Below, piece by piece: positions 44,161 to 49,834 of a stretch of DNA of 64,000 nucleotides. The stretch spans positions 373,692 through 437,691 of the forward strand of contig DCDR01000001.1 of the NCBI GenBank assembly GCA_002316545.1, written 5' to 3'. Under the pieces are notes generated by a model, which had not been told where the DNA came from, ran no database searches, and worked only from the letters and a program-made list of their open reading frames with translations. This DNA is from Candidatus Saccharibacteria bacterium UBA1050 (GTDB taxonomy: Bacteria; Patescibacteriota; Saccharimonadia; Saccharimonadales; Saccharimonadaceae). Position 1 is the first letter of the stretch, and the number at the start of each line of letters is the position of its first letter. A program made the position numbers and the translations under genes.

Positions 44161-44219
44161 CCATAAACACAAGTGTTACTACCTCGTCTGCACTTTGTTA
44201 TTATGAGTATGAGTGAGTA

Positions 44220-44936
44220 ATGAAGGTTAAATCTACCAAGCGTATCAGCAAGTGGGAAAGGCTAGGCTGGATATTCGTTATCCTTTCCGGCTTAACTATT
44301 CTTGTTGGTGTAACATTCATAGCCTATGCAATTTATAATTGTACGACAACTGGTTGTGAATCTACACCAGACTACGAAGGTAAGCCTCAAGCAGTTACGC
44401 GTGCTGTTAAGTACGCTAAAAAAGTGTGCAAGAAATCTTATGATACGAAAAATTGTGACGCACTAATTAGTACCCATGATTCTTTATACGTATGTGGTAG
44501 TTTTGGGGGTATGTGCGGGTGGATTATTGGTATCAATAGCCCCGAACATTCTGACTTTATATACAAATCAACTGCTAGCTTGGAGCAAGGTTTTATGACT
44601 GGTTACTCTGTTGTACAGTTTAGCGAAGATGACTCAACAAATTCACGCAAAGCGGCAGATATTATTAATAAGATGTGTAAAAGCTACGAGCCATCACGTA
44701 AGCTAAATTGTTTTAAAGATCAATTCGGCTTAGAAAGTGCTGTTATTCACTGGTATGAAGACTCTGATGTCGGAAGCATTACCGAGTACGTTGATCCTTA
44801 TAGTTTCAACTTGGAGATTTCTCGTAAAGGCGTTATTTTAGATGCAAATATCACGAACTTTGAAGATGAAAGTGAAAAAATCCTATACAAGTATCCTGCA
44901 ATAAGGCGCTATCTTCTGAAGGATAGGTCTATTTAA
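44220..44936 (+). CDS. single-pass membrane protein with extracellular Cys-rich domain, unknown
   Basis: 238 residues. A basic N-terminus (MKVKSTKRISKWERLG) is followed by one membrane helix (WIFVILSGLTILVGVTFIAYAIY) and a domain outside with about nine cysteines (NCTTTGCES, KVCKKS, KNCDA, YVCGSFGGMCGW, MCKSY, LNCFKD). No catalytic motif recognised. Its codons are more AT-rich than the neighbours. A tiny ATG-AGT-GAG-TAA frame overlaps the start codon (TAATG), preceded by TGTTATTAT, so translation may be coupled to it. It lies between the tRNA-Gly hairpin cluster and a GC-rich islet, an accessory-looking spot. Confidence 0.72.
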   Translation: MKVKSTKRISKWERLGWIFVILSGLTILVGVTFIAYAIYNCTTTGCESTPDYEGKPQAVTRAVKYAKKVCKKSYDTKNCDALISTHDSLYVCGSFGGMCGWIIGINSPEHSDFIYKSTASLEQGFMTGYSVVQFSEDDSTNSRKAADIINKMCKSYEPSRKLNCFKDQFGLESAVIHWYEDSDVGSITEYVDPYSFNLEISRKGVILDANITNFEDESEKILYKYPAIRRYLLKDRSI

Positions 44937-44942
44937 AGGAAA

Positions 44943-44979
44943 AGCAGCAGCCCCACGTCATCGACGCGGGGCTGCTGCT
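44943..44979 (-). terminator. GC-rich terminator of the 86-aa gene
   Basis: AGCAGCAGCCCC/GGGGCTGCTGCT, 12 perfect pairs, loop of 13; on the minus strand it is followed by TTTCCTTT. It could also stop the convergent 238-aa gene. Confidence 0.75.
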
Positions 44980-45010
44980 CGCCGCGGCTGTGTGGGGCCG
45001 ATGAACGTGG

Positions 45011-45271
45011 TCAGGGTTGTCGCCAGAAGTCGTGCCATGTGTCAGCGATGTCGTCGACCAGATCCTTCGCCTCGTCGTAGACAATGCCTCCCGCGGCAAC
45101 CGCGTAGAGAAGCGGATTGAAGACGACCATCGCGACACGCTTGACGCGTGTGTCTTCGATGCGATCTCGCTGATGGACCGGGGTCTCGGCCTCCATCTTG
45201 ATGACGCCAATCGCGCCAGCCGTCCATCCGAGCACGCCCGCACCCACCAAGAGCTTACGCTTGAGGGACAT
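45011..45271 (-). CDS. small protein in a GC-rich islet
   Basis: 86 residues from ATG 45271, with GGTGAGGG just upstream. Begins MSLKRKLLVGAGVLGWTAGA: a basic start and a hydrophobic stretch (a membrane segment or signal-like), then a charged middle (VHQRDRIEDTRVKRVAM), a second hydrophobic stretch (VFNPLLYAVAAGGIVYDEA), and an acidic/Trp tail (DDIADTWHDFWRQP). The codons are strongly GC-rich, unlike the AT-rich genes on both sides, pointing to foreign origin. No family recognised. Like the islet near 26000, it is a single minus-strand small gene with its own GC-rich hairpin. Confidence 0.62.
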   Translation of the reverse strand: MSLKRKLLVGAGVLGWTAGAIGVIKMEAETPVHQRDRIEDTRVKRVAMVVFNPLLYAVAAGGIVYDEAKDLVDDIADTWHDFWRQP

Positions 45272-45396
45272 GCCCTCACCTGCCTTTCGCTAGGGAACTA
45301 CGTTCACAGCAAATTGTGCGTTATTCTTACCAAATACGCAAGAATAAGCAAATTGGCCTTCTCGCTGTTATATTATAAATTTGCTACACTTTTTGT

Positions 45397-45744
45397 ATGA
45401 CACACAACCTTACAAAACACAGCAACATTCCAACCAAAGATAAATTTAGCATTCATCTCGATGTATACCCCAATACAGGCGACTGTGGATTTGTGATTGT
45501 ATCGACCGAAGAAGGTCACAACCAAGAATTTTATGACGTTGCTTCCACGTTCGTCTACATCGTCCTGGAAGGCTCTGGTACATTCTTCCTTGATGATGAG
45601 CCAGTCGATGTCGCCGTAGGCGATCACTTGGTTATTCAGCCTAAAACGAGAATCTATTACAAAGGCAGTATGAAGCTCGCTCTCATCACCAACCCAGCCT
45701 GGCGCCCAGAAAACGAAGTCGAAACCAAAGCCAAAATTTGGTAG
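45397..45744 (+). CDS. small cupin-domain protein
   Basis: 115 residues, a single beta-barrel cupin. STFVYIVLEGSGTFFLDDEPVDVAVGDHLVIQPKTRIYYKG fits the two cupin motifs (G(X)5HXH-type positions are degenerate; GDHLVIQP is clear). It may bind a small sugar-like ligand, or lack metal because the usual His pair is not evident. TACACT (in TTGCTACACT) ends 6 bases before ATG 45397: leaderless. Stands alone. Confidence 0.8.
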   Translation: MTHNLTKHSNIPTKDKFSIHLDVYPNTGDCGFVIVSTEEGHNQEFYDVASTFVYIVLEGSGTFFLDDEPVDVAVGDHLVIQPKTRIYYKGSMKLALITNPAWRPENEVETKAKIW

Positions 45745-45753
45745 CTATCTCTG

Positions 45754-45885
45754 TTATAATGACAAGTGCCGCTATACCTTAAAGCTTTAACCGAGCGTCA
45801 GCGCTGGCTTTAGGGGATAGGAGGTTCTATGATGAATTCATTTCAGCGTAGAATCGGGAAGGGCAAGCCCTTCCCTAAAATATTT
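45754..45885 (+). promoter_or_regulatory. promoter and leader of tRNA-Arg
   Basis: TGTTATAAT (extended -10) near 45751-45759 starts a leader of about 120 bases. It holds a strong AGGAGG box just before an ATG-ATG near 45830, a short frame that runs into the tRNA and stops within it, and the hairpin GGGAAGGGCAAGCCCTTCCC (45856-45875). The frame may be a remnant of a gene cut at the tRNA, or fortuitous. Confidence 0.45.
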
Positions 45886-47493
45886 GCCCCGGTAGCTCAG
45901 TTGGATAGAGCAGAGGACTTCTAAGCCTAAGGTCGTAGGTTCAATTCCTACCCGGGGTACCAAAATGCAACTTTTTGCGGAAATGTCGCCCGAAAGGGCG
46001 ATTTTTTCTTTGGCTGCGCGGAGCGCAGACCAAATGTTCTTAGGGGGAGAAACAGTTTGGGCAGCCGCAGGCTGCGCCTTTTTGTTTTTTAGAAACAGGT
46101 TCAATCCTTCAATTTGCGACAATGCGTCCTTTTGCTGCGCATAACTTCCGTTCTTGGCGATTTCACAGAGAGAAGTAGCTAATTTTAGCCACTGGCGCAG
46201 AGGTTCAACCCACGCGTTGGCGGCAAGCGTCAGCTTGCTTATTTGCTCCTCTAGCGACTTCTTTTCACTCATTAACTCGGCTTGTTTTTCTTGGTAAGTC
46301 GTGCGGTCTATGTCTTGGTCTAAATAACTGTCTAAAAGTCGCTGTAACTTGCCCTGTAAGTTACTAATGTGTGCTTGAGCGTCAGCGATAAACGCGCCCG
46401 AACTCTGTTCGGCTTTGCGTTCATCGTCTGCAAGCATTGTTTCTAACTCCTCTGCCCAGTCGTTCGGCAGGGCGTAGCCCTGCAAGATATTGGCGAGTTG
46501 CGCCGCTAATTCTGGTTCAGTTATGGCTGGCTCGGTGCATTTTTTGGTTTTGCTCTTGCGAGTACAGCGATAATACACATATTCGTGTCGGTTGCCGTTT
46601 TTCTGTTGTTTGACTTTCTTTTCGGCAGTAATCGCCATATTACACATACTACAAGTCAGCAAACCACAAAATGCCTGCGGAGCAGTTGCGCTCTTTTGCG
46701 GATGGCAACGCTTGGCGATTATTGCCTGTACTTGGTCAAACAACCGTTTTTCAATTATGCCTTTATGTTTGCCCTCGTGGACTTCGCCGCCATAGCGGAA
46801 ATGTCCGTAGTAAAAAGGGTTGGTCAGCATTTTCTTGATTTGATCTTTATGGAGCGGCTTTTTGCCTTTGGTCATAATGCCTTTATCTAGCAAAAAGTCG
46901 GCTATGTTTTGCATGCGCTGGTCGCCTTGCGAGTACAACTCAAATGCGGCGACCACAAAAGGTGCGCGGCGTTTGTCTATAATAATGGTTTTGTTCCGCA
47001 CATCATTTATGTAACCAATAGGCGCAATACTTGGATATTCGCCCCGCCGCACCTTTTGGCGTAAGCCTCTTTTTGTGTTCTCGGACAAATTGTCTACATA
47101 GTATTTGCTCTGTCCAAATGCTATGGACAGCATAAACTTGCCTTGACTGGTGTTCTCAAACCAAAAACTCGGAAACTTAAGTGTTCCAAGTTTACCACTA
47201 TCTAAAAGGTAGACAATCTGTCCGCCGTCTACGGAGTTACGAGCCAATCTGTCGGGGTGCCACGCCAGTATATTGCCGCCGCCACGCTCAATTTCTGCGA
47301 TTAACTGCCCAAATACTGGTCGCCCTGTAACTTTGGCTGAACGTTTTTCTATGTATTCGGCGGTAATATACAAGCCCTCACGCTTGGCATATTCTCGTAA
47401 TTCCACCAGTTGCGCCTCAATGGACAAAACTTGTTTGTCCTCTACATCTGTACTCTTACGAGCATAAATGTAATATTTTTGCTGGCTTTGCAT
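45838..47493 (-). CDS. large serine recombinase (integrase)
   Basis: About 551 residues from ATG 47493, with Shine-Dalgarno AAGGGGG. Resolvase domain with catalytic Ser14 in YIYARKSTD, SIEAQL, and WHPDRLARN carrying the active-site arginines. Then the recombinase domain (YPSIAPIGYIND, KKMLTNPFYYGHFRYGG), a zinc ribbon (CGLLTCSMC ... YYRC ... KKC), and a long coiled coil (about residues 380-470). The last about 85 residues are encoded by inverted repeat IR1 and then antisense to tRNA-Arg (VGIEPTTLGLE...SIQLSYRG), so the native C-terminus was replaced by what lies beyond the element edge. Expected to integrate and excise the element at the tRNA 3' end. Confidence 0.92.
   Translation of the reverse strand: MQSQQKYYIYARKSTDVEDKQVLSIEAQLVELREYAKREGLYITAEYIEKRSAKVTGRPVFGQLIAEIERGGGNILAWHPDRLARNSVDGGQIVYLLDSGKLGTLKFPSFWFENTSQGKFMLSIAFGQSKYYVDNLSENTKRGLRQKVRRGEYPSIAPIGYINDVRNKTIIIDKRRAPFVVAAFELYSQGDQRMQNIADFLLDKGIMTKGKKPLHKDQIKKMLTNPFYYGHFRYGGEVHEGKHKGIIEKRLFDQVQAIIAKRCHPQKSATAPQAFCGLLTCSMCNMAITAEKKVKQQKNGNRHEYVYYRCTRKSKTKKCTEPAITEPELAAQLANILQGYALPNDWAEELETMLADDERKAEQSSGAFIADAQAHISNLQGKLQRLLDSYLDQDIDRTTYQEKQAELMSEKKSLEEQISKLTLAANAWVEPLRQWLKLATSLCEIAKNGSYAQQKDALSQIEGLNLFLKNKKAQPAAAQTVSPPKNIWSALRAAKEKIALSGDISAKSCILVPRVGIEPTTLGLEVLCSIQLSYRGKYFREGLALPDSTLK
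45886..45962 (+). tRNA. tRNA-Arg (anticodon TCT), insertion site of the mobile element
   Basis: 77 nt with encoded CCA. Acceptor GCCCCGG/CCGGGGT (a G-T pair at 1-72), anticodon loop CTTCTAA, T-arm GTAGGTTCAATTCCTAC. The anticodon stem GAGGA/GCCTA has mismatches at 27-43 and 31-39, so it is weaker than usual. The last 5 bases (TACCA) are also the outer end of inverted repeat IR1. Confidence 0.88.
45958..46092. repeat. inverted repeat IR1, left copy
   Basis: 135 bases, matched in inverted orientation at 47646-47780 with one mismatch by eye. The arm is a chain of mini-hairpins: TCGCCC-GAAA-GGGCGA, CTGCGC..GCGCAG, and GCAGCC-GCA-GGCTGC. It starts with the core TACCAAAA at the tRNA-Arg 3' end and lies within the recombinase coding frame. 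Confidence 0.95.
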
Positions 47494-47603
47494 AGTTACC
47501 CCCTTGTACTTAAATAGCCGCCCCGCTGGACACAAACTAGGCAAACCCAATTTGTACGGGACGGCTATTAAAGCCATCAAAAAAGATTTGCCGAAATTAG
47601 TTT

Positions 47604-47825
47604 GTGTCCACTCTTATTGTACCAAACAAAAACCGCCAATGGCGGCTAAAAAACAAAAAGGCGCAGCCTGCGGCTGCCCAAACCGTTTCTCCCCCTAAGA
47701 ACATTTGGTCTGCGCTCCGCGCAGCCAAAGAAAAAATCGCCCTTTCGGGCGACATTTCCGCAAAAAGTTGCATTTTGGTAGAGTTTTACTCCTACGCTAG
47801 AACCTATTTTAGCACGAAGTGCTGA
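47604..47825 (+). pseudogene. alternative 3' end of the recombinase gene
   Basis: The plus-strand frame through IR1' repeats the recombinase peptide KKAQPAAAQTVSPPKNIWSA and continues past the repeat as VEFYSYARTYFSTKC before a stop. Inversion of the segment between IR1 and IR1' would join the recombinase to this end. As it stands it is a fragment with no catalytic part. Confidence 0.6.
47646..47780. repeat. inverted repeat IR1', right copy
   Basis: Inverted copy of 45958-46092, same length (135 bases), one difference (A/G). It shares its outer 8 bases (TTTTGGTA) with the beginning of IR2. Confidence 0.95.
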
Positions 47826-47946
47826 ACCAAGCCCCGCCGTTTAGCACGGCAAGCCGTGCTGCGCCCCGCCAGAAAAAGCCTTTGCATTTTTGAGATTTCC
47901 CCCGCCGATTTTTTTTCTAAGGAAAAGGCTGTTTCTGTCGGTGCGC
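47773..47946. repeat. inverted repeat IR2, left copy
   Basis: 174 bases, repeated inverted at 49113-49285 with a single-base length difference in a T run. Contains AGCACGAAGTGCT and AGCACGGCAAGCCGTGCT hairpins. Non-coding. IR1' and IR2 together account for most of the gene-free 47581-47971 stretch. Confidence 0.95.
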
Positions 47947-47971
47947 TCAACGGCTATGCCGTTGTTTGCGG

Positions 47972-49015
47972 CTAAAAAGAGTTCCTAATATCTATAACGT
48001 AGCGTTTCGCCATTTGCTTGTTGGCAAGTGCGTCCCACGCCTTGTTGATGTCTTGTATTTTTATAACTTCAATTTCTGGTAATATGTTATGTTCTGCACT
48101 GTAAGCAAGCATTTCTTTGGTTTCCTTTATACCGCCAATTCCAGACCCTGCGATAGATTTTTGCCCATGAATTACATCGCCAGAGTGGTAGCCTGGCATT
48201 GGTTCTATCGGACCTACCAGACAAATTGTGCCGTGTATATTTAGGAGTTTAAGATAAGGCGTTAGGTCATGCGCCTTTGGTATAGTGTCCAGTAAAAAGT
48301 CAAACTTATTGGCGGCATCTGCCATATCTTTTTCGGACGAAGAAATTATTACACCGTCTACGCCGTAAGATTTAGCAGTTTCGGCTTTATCGGGAGATGA
48401 TGTAATAACCCACACTTTTGCACCCATAGACTTTGCGTACTTAACGCCCATGTGTCCAAGCCCGCCAAGCCCGATAATGCCGACTGTCTTTCCTGCACCG
48501 ACCTGCCAATGTTGCAGCGGCGAGTAGGTTGTAATACCAGCACATAAAAGCGGTGCTGCTTGCGCCATGTCCAGACTTTCGGGCAAGTGCATTACAAAAT
48601 GTTCAGGAGCAACCATTATGGTAGAGTAGCCGCCTTTGGTATCTGTGCCGTCAATAGGGTCTTTTGAGCTGTACGTCCATATTACTTCGTCAAAACAGTT
48701 ATTCTCAAAACCTTTTTTGCAAGCCTCACATTTACCGCAACTATTGACCATACAACCTACGCCGACACAGTCGCCAGGCTTAAACTCTTTGACGTTCTCG
48801 CCAACACGAGTAACAATACCTACGATTTCATGTCCTGGCACACATGGGTATTCAATCTCGCCCCAGTCGCCACGAGCCGTATGTATGTCGCTGTGGCAAA
48901 CCCCGCAATAATGGACTTCAAGTTCAACATCATTAGAGGTTAATTCTCGGCGGTCAAACTCGTAATATTCAAGTGGTTTATCTGCGGCTGGTGCTGCGAA
49001 TGATTTTGCTTTCAT
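47972..49015 (-). CDS. zinc-dependent alcohol dehydrogenase (YahK/cinnamyl-alcohol-dehydrogenase type)
   Basis: About 347 residues from ATG 49015. Catalytic zinc site VHYCGVCHSDIH and PGHEIVGIV; structural zinc cysteines in NSCGKCEACKKGFENNC; NAD(P) loop GIIGLGGLGHMGVKYAKSMG. It resembles the NADPH-preferring aldehyde reductases of the YahK/CAD group, likely reducing aldehydes to alcohols. TATAAT within TGTTATAAT ends 7 bases before the ATG: leaderless, the same style as the host genes, so the cargo probably comes from a related bacterium. Enclosed by the IR2 copies as cargo of the mobile element. Confidence 0.93.
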   Translation of the reverse strand: MKAKSFAAPAADKPLEYYEFDRRELTSNDVELEVHYCGVCHSDIHTARGDWGEIEYPCVPGHEIVGIVTRVGENVKEFKPGDCVGVGCMVNSCGKCEACKKGFENNCFDEVIWTYSSKDPIDGTDTKGGYSTIMVAPEHFVMHLPESLDMAQAAPLLCAGITTYSPLQHWQVGAGKTVGIIGLGGLGHMGVKYAKSMGAKVWVITSSPDKAETAKSYGVDGVIISSSEKDMADAANKFDFLLDTIPKAHDLTPYLKLLNIHGTICLVGPIEPMPGYHSGDVIHGQKSIAGSGIGGIKETKEMLAYSAEHNILPEIEVIKIQDINKAWDALANKQMAKRYVIDIRNSF

Positions 49016-49040
49016 ATTCCAAATTATAACAGATTTCCTA

Positions 49041-49112
49041 TGTTTATGTGTCGCTTGCGACACATAGCGGCTTTGCCGCTCCGAGCCACGCCGCCTCTGC
49101 CGTTTACGGCAG
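49041..49112. repeat. short hairpin cluster next to IR2'
   Basis: TGTGTCGCTTGCGACACA, AGCGGCTTTGCCGCT and TGCCGTTTACGGCA follow one another between the adh promoter and IR2'. A matching AACGGCTATGCCGTT lies on the other side near 47949. Same architecture as the clusters at the tRNA loci. Confidence 0.7.
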
Positions 49113-49285
49113 GCGCACCGACAGAAACAGCCTTTTCCTTAGAAAAAAATCGGCGGGGGAAATCTCAAAAATGCAAAGGCTTTTTCTGGCGGGGCGCAGC
49201 ACGGCTTGCCGTGCTAAACGGCGGGGCTTGGTTCAGCACTTCGTGCTAAAATAGGTTCTAGCGTAGGAGTAAAACTCTACCAAAA
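49113..49285. repeat. inverted repeat IR2', right copy
   Basis: Inverted copy of 47773-47946, 173 bases, ending in TACCAAAA at the right border of the element. Confidence 0.95.
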
Positions 49286-49327
49286 ATCGCCCATGACAAT
49301 GATGGACGATTTTTGTTCTCCGAATAT

Positions 49328-49816
49328 TTATTTTCCGGCGTATGCTGCTTCCAACATCGCCAAATCAATCTTGTGCATTTCCATAAACACCGGCATTACT
49401 CTCGCTACCGCTTCTTTGTCGTCGCTACCTAACAACTCGCCAAGACGTTGTGGTACGATTTGCCACGACATGCCGAATTTATCTTTGCACCAACCACACT
49501 GCTCCGATTCTGGCACGTGGGATAATTTGCTCCAGTAATAGTCAACTTCTTCTTGATCTTTGCAATCAATCATAAACGACACCGCTTCGCTGAGCTTAAA
49601 AATTGGGCCACCATCTAGACAAATGAAATCATTGCCATCTAGTGTAAAATGTCCGTTGATAACCTTGCCCGACATTCCCACAAAATGCTCATCAAGCGAC
49701 TCGTCAGGGTAGTAATCTATGCGATTAATTTTTGAATTTTTAAACACGCTTACATAATAGTTCATTGCCTCTTCGGCGTCGTTGTCGAACCATAGGCACG
49801 GGGTAATTTTTTGCAT
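49328..49816 (-). CDS. VOC-superfamily protein (PhnB/3-demethylubiquinone-methyltransferase-like)
   Basis: About 162 residues from ATG 49816 (AGGAG 7 bases upstream). Begins KITPCLWFDNDAEEAMNYYVSVFKNSKI; YYWSKL, CGWCKDKFGMSWQIVPQRL and a C-terminal MEMHKIDLAMLEAAY are typical of the PhnB-like VOC group. These dimeric folds bind small ligands; the substrate is unknown. It follows the Clp gene by 18 bases on the same strand and may be co-transcribed. It marks the first chromosomal gene past the right end of the mobile element. Confidence 0.88.
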   Translation of the reverse strand: MQKITPCLWFDNDAEEAMNYYVSVFKNSKINRIDYYPDESLDEHFVGMSGKVINGHFTLDGNDFICLDGGPIFKLSEAVSFMIDCKDQEEVDYYWSKLSHVPESEQCGWCKDKFGMSWQIVPQRLGELLGSDDKEAVARVMPVFMEMHKIDLAMLEAAYAGK

Positions 49817-49834
49817 ATTCAAGCTCCTATTCTT

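Larger units (their letters stand above)
45958..49285. mobile_element. 3.3-kb integrated element at tRNA-Arg: IR1-recombinase-IR1'-IR2-adh-IR2'
   Basis: The left border is the tRNA-Arg 3' end (TACCAAAA, 45958-45965); the right border is TACCAAAA at 49278-49285. A third, inverted copy (47773-47780) is shared by the two units. Unit 1 holds a serine recombinase between 135-base inverted repeats. Unit 2 holds an alcohol dehydrogenase between inverted repeats of 174 and 173 bases. Inferred to be a small integrative element with cargo. The true ends need an empty site for confirmation. Confidence 0.8.

Noticed and set aside
45017..45400. 127-codon plus-strand frame in GC-rich islet 2
   Set aside because: The minus-strand 86-codon gene has the better start and terminator; GC-rich DNA gives long open frames by chance.
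45958..49285. Reading the 45958-49285 repeats as a CRISPR array or tandem repeat locus
   Set aside because: Repeats are long, inverted and only paired; there is no spacer pattern and no cas gene.
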